A stretch of DNA of 64,000 nt from Todiramphus chloris collaris (lineage: Eukaryota; Chordata; Aves; Coraciiformes; Alcedinidae), in the NCBI GenBank assembly GCA_025345505.1, contig JANVCC010000018.1, positions 10,617,178-10,681,177 on the forward strand, written 5' to 3'. The notes under the pieces were generated by a model that saw only the letters and a program-made list of their open reading frames with translations, made no database searches and was not told the DNA's origin. Positions 14,501 through 26,429 of this stretch are shown one piece after another. The translations under genes and the position numbers were made by a program. Numbering within the stretch: the first letter of the stretch is position 1; each line of letters opens with the position of its first letter.

Positions 14501-17500
14501 TACTACAGTTAAAATAAGTTGCAATTCCCTTCACACAGTGAAGTTGTTTAGATTTGCCAACAGATACTATAGATCCTAAAAGGTTATGTAAATTTATGAA
14601 AAAATTAAAAAACAAAAACAAAGAAAAAAAAAAAATCCCAAACCACCACCACCAAAAAGAAAAAAATCCTAAACAAACCCACAACAAAAAAAAAAAAGAA
14701 AAAACCAAAAAACAAACACCAACCCACAAATCAAGAACAACAACAGCAAAAAACCAAACAAACAAAAAGTCCAGACAACACAAAACCCAAACAAACATCA
14801 AGGGGTGATAAAATAAGCTACTAATTCTGGCTCAGAAACCCCAGAGTAACAGAAACCTGGATGGTGGGAAAATATTCTGGGGGAAGGCAGTAGTTACATG
14901 CTGCTTGCTTTTTTTTTTTTTTCCCCTACATACCCATTTTTACTAACAGGATACTTAGTTGTTTTATACTCCTAAATGCAGATGTCCCAGATGAAAATGC
15001 CATTTTGAGAAGGAGAGGTAGCAGTACAGAAACATAAGCAAATAATTTCATCAGACATAGCACAACTCAGTTGGTAGGTCTGATAAGGAATCAAGAGACC
15101 ATGGCTGAACTGTCTGAATTTGCAGATGTGCATTTCTAAGCCTAGGCTCTTATTTCAAATTACACTTCTGCTAAGAACTTGAGCAGAGGATCAAACCTGT
15201 AAAGCCACATTTCACATGCAGATCCAAGGAAATAGAATAGAAGGCAAGCACAGGTAAAAGCAGGCATTATCAGAGTGGGAGGAAACTGCTATTTGTATTA
15301 CATTGTGCAGCAGTAGTGTAAGAATTGGTGTAGTGATCCAAAGTTTTACGAGCACAAAGCTTGGAACAGAGATGGAAGAAAACCATTATATTTTTGTAAA
15401 AAAGGAAAAGCCATGTGATTTTCATCCAGCAGCAGAAGCAAGTACATTAAATTGAAGAAATCAAGCTACTTTACCGTACTGCCTGCAGTTGTTTTACATC
15501 AAAGTACCCAGATTTTCTCTGGATCATATCATAACGTGTCAAGAGTGATAACAGCTTCTTACAAGCGTAATGCTTGTTCCATTCCATCTTCTCAGAAGCA
15601 AATATCTGTTAGTATAAAAAAACCCAAAACAACCCAAACTTTAAAACTTTCTTATTGTGGAAGATCTCATGCTTAAATAACTATGTAGTAGGGATGTAGG
15701 ACAAAACACTTCAAATGATCTAGAATGCTTCCATATACATTAATGTATTGCCCAATGATATCTCACTGCACAGGGAGGGAAGAGTTATCCGTAGCAGGAC
15801 GGATTCCTCATCTGTCAATAACAAGCCAAGGGAACGGCTGTGCAGTAGTGGCAGCAGCAGGGTTAAGACAGTTACTAAACACCTTGTCAGATTCGGATCT
15901 GCTCTGCAGGGAGCTGTGAAAATGATGGATTTTGCATCTGTGATAGAAGGAGGAATATGGATTTTCTTTAAAGCTACATTGCTTAAAAATGTACAGCTTA
16001 TGCTGTACATAATTCTCCTGCTGCCATCAACCTCAGAAAGTGAAACATCGGGAAAGATGTGCTTTCACCAATAAAAAACAAATAAAAATCCATTTTAAAA
16101 AACAGTGATAACATGCAAATATTAATACTCTCCCTCAACTTCTCCCCACACCCCAGAAAAGAAGCTTCATAGGATATTTATCCTTTCTTCTGGACAGAGG
16201 AACAACCTAGACCACTTCTGAGCTTCCTGCGCTTTGAATTAAAGGGCCTCTGAACTTGAAAGCTGGCAGTATTGCACTAAATACTGTGCAACATTCAGAA
16301 TAAAAGCTACTTCTGCTTATTATATACAGAAGGTGGCTATCTCAATACCAAAAACTGAAAAGAAAGATTAAAATAAAAAGTCCACAGTCATGACTTACTA
16401 TAATACTTGAAGTTACCATGTACACACCGCATCAGTGTGACAGTGAAATAATTACAAGAAAAAACAAGAGTTGCGTCTGTTAATGTATTTATGAAAGATG
16501 GATGAAAACAAAAAAGGTAACATTTCTGAAGCATATATTATGCCATAAACTGATACAGTACTTCATAGAGATAATGCAGCACTCAGCAATGCAATCTAGT
16601 AATGCTGAACAGTGAAAACCAAAACAATGGCAAATGACCTTTCTTCCGAGGTCTCTTGCTTCCACATTTCTACATACCTATTTACCTCAACTCATTTTGT
16701 TCAAAGTCTTCAATTTTAGGCTTTCAAAAAAAATGAGGTATATTAAGAAGCTGTAACAAGATTCTTTAACTCTTACTTCCAGTAAAATTACCAATGAAGG
16801 TCAAAATTATCACAGATGCCTTCCCTATTAATAAACAACAAAAGCTACAATGCTGAATATCCAGTATTTTGTTATATACCTGAAAAGACAATAAATTTGG
16901 CCTTGAACATTCCTTTACATTGATCAATTTATTCTTGTTCACAAGAAATTCTTGGATAACCTTGAGATAAAACAAAAAAGAGGCAGTTTAGGAGAGGGCA
17001 GAAAAATGAAAATTCAACTAATCGGTTAAAAAATTAATCTTCAAATAGGCTGTTTGTTACCTCAGAGAATGGAAAGCCCTCACAGCTGTTAGCTTTTCTG
17101 CAGGTAAAAAAAAAAAGTGTTAGAAACTGAATACAAATGGAAAAATACAGAATTCAAATGCTCACCCTGCACAAGAATGCAGGGAAAAGCAGTTTAAGTA
17201 TTCCTACTTTCTGATACTGTCCTCCACTGCACTTGCTTGTTTCACTTGCTCTAACTGATGCCATTCACAAGGGCAGCAGGATTTGGAGTTATTGGGTTTG
17301 CAGGATCTAGTGCTTTCACAGAATTGACATCCACTGTACACATGTTCCTTGTAAGATCCTACAGAAGCAGATGCAAAAAGCACAAGGAGAAAAGTTTCCA
17401 AAAATCTCCAAATATACAAAGGTATCAGTACAGATACAAAGCTCAGGACACATATTCATCTGACATGAACAGTGGCTGTAAGCAGATCTGAGTCCATCAC

Positions 17501-20500
17501 CTGTGTTTATGTCAGTACAGTGGAAAATGACATACACAAGCACGCCTTCATTTTTTTGGAAGACTTTTTCTCCCAACAGTTTCAGACCTTATGCTGAAAA
17601 CTTTATTTCCTAAAAACTACAAAATTAGTCCATGACAACATGGCAAATGTATAGAAGTAATACATTTGAAACAAACTTCTCCTTCTCCAGCTGATGGGTT
17701 TGAACAAGTTTACCAGTCAGAGATGCTACCAAGAGGAGGTTCCTTAAGATTAATTATTTTTAAGAAGACAGTGCATCAAACCCCAGCAATGCTGATGTGC
17801 TCATGGTGCAAGACCAATTCAGGCAACTACAGAAACAGTTGCTTGTCAGTACAGCCTACTTTCTTTACTGATAGCGTTAAAAAGGTACATTCTATCTGCT
17901 ATGAACTAGCTTCACATTTGAAGACAGGCAGTCCCCAGTCTCAAAAATATTTGTATTCAGATATATGTACAAAATACTGAAAATGTGAAGACAGCCCAGA
18001 AACTCAATGACAAGAAAAGCAATTTTTAATGCTAGTCATAAAACCAACCAAAATGTAACAAAAAGAAACTCCAAACCCCACCTCACACACACAAAAAGTC
18101 AACAATAAAAATTCAGTACTTTTCACACTGACCTGGATGATGGCACTCAGAACAGTGAATGACCCTTTTAACAGCCAAAGGTTTTTCATCCTGAAATTGT
18201 TCTTTCCATTGCTCAAACCTAAAAAGGGTTAAGAAATAGTTTTAACTTTCATACTTAAAATAAACCACTGTAAAACAGGCCCCTTTATACTTCACAGAAT
18301 CACAGAATCACAGAATGTTAGGGGTTGGTAGGGACTTCGAAAGATCATCTAGTCCAACCCCCCTGCCAGAGCAGTATCACCTAGATTAGGTCACATAGGA
18401 ACATGTCCAGGTGGGTTTTGAATGTCTCCAGAGAAGGAGACTCCACAACCTCCCTGGGCAGCCTGTTCCAGTGCTCTGTCACGCTCACAGTGAAAAGTTT
18501 CTCCTTATGTTTACATGGAACCTATGTTCCAGTTTGCACCCACTGCCCCTTGTCCTATCATTGGACATCACTGAGAAGAGCCTGGCTCCATCCTCCTGAC
18601 ACTCACCCCTTACATATTTATAAACATTAATGAGGTCACCCCTCTTCATGGGGTCACTTCTCAGACATCTACCAGAGAAACAGTCCAATTTAGGAGATAT
18701 TTTTAACAGTACATTATATGATTGTTGGATTTCTAGTATTGACACATGCATTATGACAACAAACAGAGAAAGCATTTGGTATCTCATATCCTGATCCACA
18801 ATCCAATTAAAAATAGCAAAACTCATCAATCCCTACGACTCACTTTTCAATAAATCAACATACATCTGCTAGGTCAAGAGCTAGGAGCCAGCTGATATTT
18901 AAAATACATAACAGGCTTGCCTAGCAAAACATGTAATTCATTTAGCAATCAGAGTAAGGAATGTGGTAATCTATTCCTCCCTCCCCCCAGATTAAAGTAT
19001 TACAAATGCTGTCTTGGAGCTGAAGTACATACTAGCAAGTCATTGAATAAAATCAAAGTACTTTACAAAGTTTCATTTTACCTTTGCAATAAGTTTTGAC
19101 CTCGCAGAGTCTCTATTAACTTTAAAGCTTGTTCCTTCCCAACTCCTGGAACGCCCTATAGAGACAAAAATATGAAACATTATTTAATGACAAAGTATTC
19201 AGCTTTTCATAAAAACTGCTTTCATAACATTACGTAGAGAAATCACAAAAATTATCCCAGATGACGAGAATAGCTTGAAAAACATAATTTTTGACCAAGT
19301 TTTAAAGTCAGAGAAGGTGACAAAATTACAGTATACTACCAGTGTATTACACAAGCTGCATAAAATGTTTTTATGCTCATGAGCTCACATAAAACAAGGT
19401 AGAGAAAGAAGGTAGGTGAAGAGGTGTTTGTTTGCTTTTCTTCTTGCTATCTGCAACAGAGCAACAACATAAAATACTATCAGCATTCCTGCCAGCTAAC
19501 TGCCAGAGAGCTGAACCTTTAGAAACAGAAGAGAGAAATAGGCCAAGGAGTAACAGCTTCTAACTAAAAGACTAGGAGAAATTTTTTATGATGAGAGTGA
19601 AGTGATGGAACAGGTTGCCCAGAGAGGTGGTAGATGCCCCATCCCTGCAAACATTCAAGGTCAGCTTGGATGGGGCTCTGAGTAGCCTGCTCTAGTTGAA
19701 GATGTCCCTGCTTAGTGCAGTGAGGCTGGACTAGATGATCTTTAAAGGTCCCTTCCAACCCAAACTATTCTATGATTCTGTGATTTAAAATGAATGTACT
19801 GCTTTTCCAGTTTCTCTTTTAACCCTTACACTATTTTGCCAAGATTCCGTACAGTTGAACATAAGGATTGTACTGAGTGTGCTTTCTACAGCATTATTAC
19901 AAATAAATATATAGCTTATTTTTATTCAGCTGTAATGGCTGAACTAAATATGTGCAACCATATGAAATATATATACATTCAAGACCAACTGGAAATTCTA
20001 ATTTGTTTGCAGCCAGACACTCAGAGTTAGATATTCAGCTTCTGCAAGGAAAGCATCACTTTGATATATACTCAAAGCAAGTGCAATTAAAGAGTGGCAT
20101 TCTCATCTATCTGCTCAGCCAACCCCCATTCCCAATGCACTCCTGTAATTCAGCCTTTCTTGGAAATGTCTATCTTTACCCACTTTGCCAGGCTGCAGTC
20201 CCTCAAAAGGCCCATCTGACATTACATAACTGTGTCGCCTTCGGACTACTCAAGAACCTGGCATTCAGGAGCTGCTAGCTCCACTACAATAACCACTGAT
20301 TAGCCACTATTTGTTCTTACTCATCCTCTCCTTATATTTTGGAATAATAATACACAACTATTTAAAGTTAAAAGTTCCTATAAGAGAAGCAACCCTTTCA
20401 GGAAAAAAATAATAATAGTTAAAAAGAAAAGGCTATTTGCTCTTGCAGCAGCATCAGTTGTTTAAAAGGACAGTTTTATCAAATTGGAACACAATAATTT

Positions 20501-23500
20501 CAGAATAACTAGATAACCACTGCAACCTGAAGGGAGCAACCGTTGCCTGAAGTCACTGTCCCACTTCCTTTCCATTTCAAATAGCCATTACGACAGCTTC
20601 TGTTCAAAGTCTTGAAAAAAATTCAAGAGCTTACAGGAAAAAAAAAACAAACCAAAAGAAAAAAAAGTATAGTAGTAATGAAGAAGATCCCTCTCACTTC
20701 ATTCATTGGACAGACTTTTACATAGGTGACTTCTTCATAAATCATACACTTAGAAACAATAGAACTAAAAGGGAATACATATAAACTGCATCCAGAAAAG
20801 GTCAAAACCAAAACTACTAAGTCTTCCAAACAGCATAAGCAAAGCTGGTTTTCTCATTTTCCACAGCTACTCTGCAAGGGATGTATTTATAAGCCAGTGG
20901 TTACAATGCATCCTCACAAGCAGTCGAGTTCTCACACCTTTGCTCAATGTAATCAACAACTAAACTTTGGTCTTCACCTCCATTATAGGAAAGGTTCAGA
21001 ATAATACATAGTAGTTTTAGAAAGATTAACATTCATGAAACATTTTGATTATCTTTAAGGCTTCACAAATAAAATTTACAGTCCCTTACTAAGCATCTTC
21101 AAGTAGATCTCAGTAATCACACACTGCATACAGTTTTGTCATCATGCATATGCCTCCCTGGATATAACTTACTGTTTTTCAAAACAACGTGAGTACCTAA
21201 TAAAAAATAACTATGTTGTCTACCTTTGGAAGATAATCACAACCCAGAAGAACAGCAAGTCCAATCAAAGACTCTCTGTCACAACCAAGCTTCTCCTTAA
21301 TAGAGGACATCGTGTAACAGTCAAGATAGGGATCCTGCAAGAGAAATTTATCATACCTTATTTCTGTAACATAAAGGAAGACACTGCCCTGAGTCCTATT
21401 CATGTTCAACTGAAAAAAAACCCAACAGTAAGATGCAGGTGTGTCAACACTTATTAGACCCAGGAGGCTGACAACTCCCATATGTCCGAATAGTAAATTT
21501 ATAGGAAGTCATTACCTCACTCAAATTCTCCCATGTAGAGGAAGACAGGAGGAAAAAAAAGTTTGTTTGTAGTGATGTGTAATATAAAGCTAAGTAGCAA
21601 AGACAATAATACCACAAGTGTTTTCAGTTTAGTAGTTTTGCTCTCACAACCAATACACAAATCACCAGTGAATCAAAAAAAATGTTCTTGTCTTAAATGT
21701 ACTATTTTAAACAAACCCAACTACTACAGGGTTAAGTAGTAATATTTAAGTAATTGTTTCAAGTCCTTTCCTTCTATTTACATTCTGGAGAAGATGCTAA
21801 AGAGAGGGTGAGAACGGGATGAAGTATACTACCTTAGCATTCATGGCAAAGTTCCTATAAACTGTTTGAGCTCCATATAAGAAGACGTCTCCATCGTTGG
21901 TAATGCAGCCATCAACGTGTCCTTTTGCGTTTAGGTAGGCACACATTGCCTCTGCTTCCCCAGCTGCTTGAACCCAAGGGACACCTAAACACTCCAGCAG
22001 TTCCAGACACTAAAAGATGGAATCCAAAAGGAAAGAGAGATTAAATGCTGAATTATATCTACTTATTAGCATGCTTTTTTTGACAACACAAGAATATACA
22101 GAAACTGTTATTGCTTCACTGCCTATAGAATCTACATCAATACAGGCACTACTTTAGAAGCAATACAATTTAAGTGAAAAAAAGTGTCCAACTAGGATCA
22201 AAGTATTAGTTACAGCACTTGAACCCAGCATGGTTACTTCTTCACAAAAAAATCTTACACTTTAGCTAGGATATTTTCAAATAAGATAAAGGAATATTTG
22301 TCTTCATGAAGCAAAGCTGTTTACTCAAGCAGTAATACTTGGCTAGTACAGACATCTTTCAACATACACCAACTCCATGATAATATATTTTAGAATTTAA
22401 GAGAAAAACATGAATTAGAATCATAGATTGGTAGGGGTTGGAAGGGACCTCTGGAGATCATCAAGTCCAATCCCTCTGCCAGAGTAGGAATTGATACATT
22501 CAATCTCCTGAAGCCATAAGCATCTGTAAAAGTTTCACTTCACAAAATTTTGAGTAGAGAAAAAATGGTTAATAATCTGCAACAACGAAGAAAATTACTG
22601 ACTAAGAGGCCTTTGTAACCAGAGTTGTCTTGACCACCTATATAAAGATGACTATACAATCTTCCTTATAGTCTAATTCAGTAGGTTTTTAACAACTTAG
22701 CTATTCAGCTGCTTTACCAAATCACAGATCTAGGTTACAACAGTTCTGGGTACCCCTTTAAAAACACACTAGCTTAGCTTGCATAGGTACACAACACATT
22801 CCTGTTTTCACATATACCCCGATCAAAGAAAAAAAACCACAAAAAAGTGTCAACACAAAAAACAAAACAAACCAAACCAAGGAAATTAAATTTTTGTAAT
22901 AAATGCTCATTTATGACTGTGGCATGCTGCAGTGTACATGCACAGAACGTATCAAATAAGGAAAGTTTTCTAACTGACATTTTCCCCTCTTCTACACCAG
23001 CTAACGAGTGCTGCAAGGCCCAGTTTCAAAGGCATGTATTTCCTCAAAACACTGTTGAAATTTGTTGTATGAAAACCATTAATTCTTCCCAGTTCTTGTA
23101 ATTAATTTAAGATTTCTTCCTATTGCATTAAAAATACTGAAGCACAGCCCTCAATTACTCACCTCTTTTAAAATGGCTTTAAATAAAGATCTCCCTGTTC
23201 TTACAGCTCCAGCTTTCTTTGAAGGTCCATAGCGCATCTCATTCCTTTTACTCATGGTGTCTGCTTTCAGCCTGGGGGCCTCTCCCTCCATGACAAACAC
23301 TAGTTTAATTCCCATTGATGTTAAGAAAGAGAACCGAAAAAATAGGTTTCTGCAATAAAGCAAGGTGTCCCATAAGGTGCAGAAAATAGGGAAGCCTGAA
23401 TTCTTCAGACGTTTTCCTTATACCCCTCAGCCTACCCTAAGAACAACCTCAGCTTTCATACCACCTTTTATTATTCTTCTCCCATGGCCCAGCTAACAAA

Positions 23501-25310
23501 CCTTTTATCTACATCCCTGTTTTTGGTTGAAGTTGTTTTACTATGAACTTGTAACAGCTTTAAACAATTCCCAAGAAAATACCATGTAAGGACAAATAAG
23601 ATCTTTTTTAGGTGTAAAGATGTGAGCAAACTTAACAGGCTTAATAAAAAAAAAAGCCAAAATATTCAATATCTACAGTTTGCTTCTACACATGTACCCA
23701 CACTGATTCATTCACATCAAAATTTAATCCCAAATATCAATACAGGCACATCAAATCCTGAAGCGACCGATTGCTGTGATATTAGACAAACTCACAGATA
23801 CCATAACCGTGCCAATTTATTTCATATGCAAACAAGCATTGCTGACAGGGGGAATTTTGCAAGGGGGAAACAATAACTAATATTTGGTCTGTAACAGTAA
23901 AATTGAAAGCAGTAATAACAGACAGCATATGTTTCTTCCAGTAACTCCAGGATCAATCTTTCAAAAGAAGTAGACCAAACATTTATATTTCTTTGACTGA
24001 CGTGGAAAGACCATTACTCTATATTTAATTTTGTACATTTGTTATTGGTAAAAAAAGGATAAGCTGATATTCTGAAGCTAGTTCTATTTTCACACATGAT
24101 ATAAAAATCAATCACTTACAATAAATTTCTCTAAAATACTTAGCAAAACAATTTAATTTCCAACTGCCTGAAAATATTTCTTTTTTTTTGGTAGAAATCC
24201 CTTTGTCTTGCTTTGGAAAGATTGCATAAGAGACGTGGACTGATGCTTCCATTCCACTGCACCCAGGACATCCTATCAAAGGGAAGTAATGATTTGGTCA
24301 TGCTTCAAGTTTTATAGTTAATTATCCATTTGGGGTTATAAGCATAACATTTTGAGAAATTATTCTCAGAAGATGCTGTCATATCAAAAATTCAGCAGAA
24401 GCCACAGGAACATCTAACAGCAGCTACTAACTCAGTATTCTTGAGCTGACCAATAACATGTCATTTATGAAAATTTATATGTATTTTCATTTTTGTTGGC
24501 ATCATTTGCAGAAAACAGTGCTTTGAAGTTAAAGCTGCTTACAGTTACTCTTCCCTTAAGTATGTAACTCACTTGAATTAAAAATATACATATTATTTAA
24601 GATTTTTCATAAGCCTGAAGAATGATTTAAACATATTTAGTTCAGCATGGGGTCTAACTACAATTTTAATTTATAAGCTAGATCAGGCTGAAGCATGCAA
24701 GGCTTTCAATATGCTCCGAACTGACAAGCATCCAAACTGCTGTGATAAACAGTTAAAACTCCCATACTACCTTCTATCACACAGACTCAGAAATACATAG
24801 GAATTAGCACATTGATTTGTGCTCCTTTATAATCTATATATCACACAGTACTACACCACAGTAAGACAAACATGTTTCTGCTTACATCCATCTCATCCAT
24901 ATCTACAGTTAAGGTCTGAAGATAAGGTAGGCCCAAGAACTTCAGTTTGCACCCAAGCATTAAGTTGAATTCAGCCAATATAACTGAGTCTTGATCTCAA
25001 ACCCTTTAGGTATGTAGCACAAACAGTAACAGAATGAAAGCAAAAAAGCATATGAATATTGTAAGTAGTCTTACATCTGCAGTAAGGATCAGACCTAAAT
25101 TATACAGCTCCAAGACTTTTGTCTACAATAATTTATATGGATACCATACCTCAGATGTGGCTTGGTAACTACTCCAATCATCTTTTTAACGGTCTGTGCT
25201 TCACAAACCCACAGACTTAAATCAACAGCAAGTGTTTTTCCTTTGAGACTGCTCAAGTTGACAGGTTGTCTCACAGGCTCAAGGATTTGCCACAAATTAG
25301 TTACTCCCAT
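10112..25310 (-). CDS. GEN1: GEN1 Holliday junction 5' flap endonuclease, complete, 13 coding exons
   Basis: GEN1 is an XPG/FEN1-family nuclease that cuts four-way Holliday junctions symmetrically as a dimer and also trims 5' flaps, mainly in mitosis after nuclear envelope breakdown. Thirteen exons with GT-AG introns join in frame to 945 residues (human about 908). The XPG-N domain begins MGVTNLWQ; metal-binding acids occupy the same positions as in human GEN1: D30, E134, E136, D155 and D157. The XPG-I domain (about 117-205), a helix-two-turn-helix region with GVPGVGKEQ (about 213-221), a Cys-rich insert (259-299) and a chromodomain (about 397-468) follow. The C-terminal half (468-945) is one long, poorly conserved exon ending in the conserved [12 protein letters not shown]. 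The start codon at 25310 has A at -3 and G at +4. Its neighbour SMC6 is divergent. No frameshift or stop was found. Confidence 0.97.
11777..11920 (-). CDS. GEN1: GEN1 coding exon 12, chromodomain second half
   Basis: Encodes about residues 420-467, including [18 protein letters not shown], strongly conserved with human GEN1. Acceptor CTTTTTTAG, donor GTAAGT. Ends with a lysine-rich stretch. Confidence 0.96.
11921..12489 (-). other. GEN1 intron 11-12
   Basis: AT-rich intron with short A and T runs; nothing else recognised. Confidence 0.9.
12490..12551 (-). CDS. GEN1: GEN1 coding exon 11, chromodomain core
   Basis: A 62-base exon coding [20 protein letters not shown], the beta-strand core of the GEN1 chromodomain. 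Acceptor TTGCAG, donor GTTGGT. Phases match both neighbours (CG|G before, G|AA after). Too short to stand out as an open reading frame; found by homology. Confidence 0.95.
12680..13712 (-). mobile_element. CR1 LINE, 3' part, about 1 kb
   Basis: Read on the minus strand this ends in the typical CR1 3' sequence (the plus strand reads 'aatcatagaatggtttgggc'). It encodes ORF2 C-terminal pieces in two frames, including [15 protein letters not shown] and the upstream reverse-transcriptase-linked segment, so at least one frameshift is present. It lies in the same orientation as GEN1. Confidence 0.95.
14590..14800. repeat. A/C-rich low-complexity DNA
   Basis: Mostly A with scattered C (AAAC, AACC and CCACCACCACC units), about 210 bases, no clean period. 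Confidence 0.85.
15475..15605 (-). CDS. GEN1: GEN1 coding exon 10
   Basis: Encodes residues 356-399 with [20 protein letters not shown], the conserved helix leading into the chromodomain (human has HYACEKLLVLLTHYD). Acceptor ATACTAACAG, donor GTAAAG. Confidence 0.96.
15606..16879 (-). other. GEN1 intron 9-10
   Basis: AT-rich intron. It holds a short inverted repeat at about 15990-16011 (9-base arms atgtacagc/gctgtacat around ttat). Nothing else recognised. Confidence 0.85.
16880..16960 (-). CDS. GEN1: GEN1 coding exon 9
   Basis: Exactly 27 codons, [12 protein letters not shown] through LLSFQ, matching the conserved VIQEFL...RPDLL.FQ block of GEN1. Donor GTATAT. Confidence 0.96.
17061..17097 (-). 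CDS. GEN1: GEN1 coding exon 8, microexon
   Basis: A 37-base exon coding [12 protein letters not shown], matching the human GFPFHE block just before VIQEF. Acceptor CCTGCAG, donor GTAACA. Phase is consistent: AA|A supplies the first Lys. Confidence 0.93.
17208..17358 (-). CDS. GEN1: GEN1 coding exon 7, Cys-rich insert
   Basis: Encodes residues 266-317, including C276, C279, C285, C293, C294, C296 and H299 (motif SCCPCEWH). The same cysteine spacing occurs in human GEN1. Acceptor CTTCTGTAG, donor GTAGGA. Confidence 0.95.
17359..18132 (-). other. GEN1 intron 6-7
   Basis: AT-rich intron with no repeat or gene recognised. Confidence 0.85.
18133..18218 (-). CDS. GEN1: GEN1 coding exon 6
   Basis: Encodes FEQWKEQF through HCSECHHP (residues 238-265); C259 and C262 start the Cys-rich insert. 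Acceptor CCTTTTTAG, donor GTCAGT. Confidence 0.95.
18219..19081 (-). other. GEN1 intron 5-6
   Basis: About half is the CR1 at 18296-18670; the remainder is AT-rich with nothing recognised. Confidence 0.88.
18296..18670 (-). mobile_element. CR1 LINE 3' fragment
   Basis: Minus-strand CR1 with the 3' terminal repeat visible as 'cacagaatcacagaatcaca' followed by the 'agatcatctagtccaacccc' block. The upstream end is truncated in the ORF2 tail. Confidence 0.95.
19082..19155 (-). CDS. GEN1: GEN1 coding exon 5, helix-two-turn-helix
   Basis: Encodes [20 protein letters not shown], the H2TH DNA-binding motif of the FEN1/XPG family, which grips the uncut duplex arm. Acceptor CTCTATAG, donor GTAAAA. 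Confidence 0.97.
19156..21223 (-). other. GEN1 intron 4-5
   Basis: Contains one sense-strand CR1 3' end (19572-19785); otherwise AT-rich with nothing recognised. Confidence 0.88.
19572..19785 (+). mobile_element. CR1 LINE 3' end
   Basis: Ends with the complete CR1 terminus, 'ggtcccttccaacccaaact' then 'ctatgattctgtgatt'. It is 5' truncated, the usual state of CR1 copies, and antisense to GEN1. Confidence 0.95.
21224..21334 (-). CDS. GEN1: GEN1 coding exon 4
   Basis: Exactly 37 codons, [12 protein letters not shown] to LLGCDYLPK; the GCDYLPKG motif supplies a late XPG-I aspartate near the active site. Acceptor TCTTGCAG, donor GTAGAC. Confidence 0.97.
21335..21832 (-). other. GEN1 intron 3-4
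   Basis: Unique AT-rich intron; nothing recognised. Confidence 0.85.
21833..22009 (-). CDS. GEN1: GEN1 coding exon 3, XPG-I catalytic core
   Basis: Exactly 59 codons (117-175). [14 protein letters not shown] carries E134 and E136, and [13 protein letters not shown] carries D155 and D157, all two-metal active-site acids in this family. Acceptor CATCTTTTAG, donor GTAGTA. Confidence 0.97.
22010..23162 (-). other. GEN1 intron 2-3
   Basis: AT-rich, with a short CR1 end at 22417-22490 and small A/C-rich patches near 22830-22880. Confidence 0.85.
22417..22490 (-). mobile_element. CR1 3' end, short
   Basis: About 75 bases of minus-strand CR1 terminus ('gaatcatagattggtagggg' then 'gatcatcaagtccaatccct'), a very short 5'-truncated insertion. 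Confidence 0.9.
23163..23349 (-). CDS. GEN1: GEN1 coding exon 2, XPG-N
   Basis: Residues 54-116. [20 protein letters not shown] is the XPG-N block with the conserved glycine/glutamate and the Lys/Arg residues of the helical arch base. Acceptor TTTATTGCAG, donor GTGAGT. Confidence 0.97.
23350..25149 (-). other. GEN1 intron 1-2 (coding numbering)
   Basis: About 1.8 kb of AT-rich intron; no repeat or gene recognised. Confidence 0.85.
25150..25310 (-). CDS. GEN1: GEN1 coding exon 1, start codon
   Basis: Starts [13 protein letters not shown], the exact N-terminus expected for GEN1, where the N-terminal glycine region joins the active site. D30 sits in [13 protein letters not shown]. The start has a strong context (A at -3, G at +4). 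Donor GTATGG. Confidence 0.97.
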
Positions 25311-25336
25311 TGTTTTATCTTCTTTGTCATCAGCAT
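25301..25336 (-). promoter_or_regulatory. Upstream ORF overlapping the GEN1 start
   Basis: An ATG at 25336 in a weak context (T at -3) opens an 11-codon frame whose TAA at 25301-25303 lies just past the GEN1 start, in a different frame. Ribosomes that start there would miss the main start, so leaky scanning would set GEN1 output. The geometry is visible in the sequence; the effect is inferred. Confidence 0.6.
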
Positions 25337-25347
25337 GAAGGTTTTAA
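25311..25347 (-). other. GEN1: GEN1 5' UTR part of first coding exon
   Basis: An acceptor (GTCTTCACAG) at 25348-25350 leaves 37 bases of 5' UTR before the start codon. An out-of-frame upstream ATG lies at 25336. Confidence 0.75.
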
Positions 25348-25839
25348 CTGTGAAGACCAAGCAAAATAAAATATTTTCAGAATATAAAATGAAGTATGAC
25401 ATATTATGAACATGAGGTTCAGAAAATAAATATTTAGTCATTATTGGTTTTACCTGTATGGGCCAGAACACTTTCAAATAAGCCTTCCAAGCATGTCGTG
25501 ACTCCAGTTCACAGATGGTTTATTACTAAATACCTTCTTTAGACTGTATATTTTCATTGCTAATAGCCTGAACATAAATAAAAATTAACTCAGATGGGGA
25601 TAAAAAAAAAAAAGAAAAAAAATATTAATTTCTAAGTCTCATGTGGCCCTTACATAAGCCAACTCCAAGCTTTATTTAAAAACAAATTAAAAACACACCT
25701 CTCAATGGAACTACTTCCTGATCTGAACTGGTAGGATTCACATTAAAATGTTTCTGTTCAAATGGTAGTAACTTAAAGCTTCTTGAGGAATATTTACAAT
25801 GATGACAGAGCTTAAACTTTCCTTAGTATTCCAAGATGG

Positions 25840-26085
25840 AATAAGAGTCACTGGCCATAGATTCTGGCTTAGGAAACTCAAGTTGGACTTCAGGAAAAAA
25901 GACAAAGGGCAATGCAGCACTGTCTGCCCAGAGATGGCAGAACCTCCATTTCTGGAGATTTTCAACATCCAGCCAGGGTTCTGTTTTATTGGTTTAATCC
26001 AATATTGGTGGAAGTCCCACTCTGAGCAGGGAATCAGCAGTGATGACCTCCAGAGGTCCTGTCCAACACTGGTAACACTGTGACT
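25840..26085 (+). mobile_element. CR1-like LINE fragment
   Basis: Sense-strand, diverged CR1 3' region: 'aagttggacttcaggaaaaa', 'gagattttcaacatccagcc' and 'gatgacctccagaggtcctg' match CR1 landmarks in order. An older, more decayed copy than most here. Confidence 0.8.
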
Positions 26086-26429
26086 GCAGAAACACGCCAG
26101 AGTGTATGTTTTTACTATTTTAATTTTGGTGTTGTGTGACTGGCATTACCTATAATGAACATCAGATGAAAATATACACCCCTTAAGTGGTATATTTGTC
26201 TCTTATTTAACTTTATTTACATAGTTCTATCCTCCATGCCACCCCTTTACTGGATTTAGTTTTCTTCATTATTCTTTTGGTTTTCATACCTTGCCAGTTC
26301 TATACAAGGCCTTTAACACACACTCTGCCTTTTCCCCTTACAATACCAATCTATTCCTGCACTGTTGGCCTCATGCTTATTTATCTACTTTTCCTGCTTC
26401 TCTCTCAATATTAGAAGATAAAAATAAGA

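Larger units (their letters stand above)
12552..15474 (-). other. GEN1 intron 10-11
   Basis: Large intron containing a 1-kb CR1 (12680-13712) and an A/C-rich low-complexity stretch (about 14590-14800). The rest is AT-rich unique DNA without recognised features. Confidence 0.9.
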
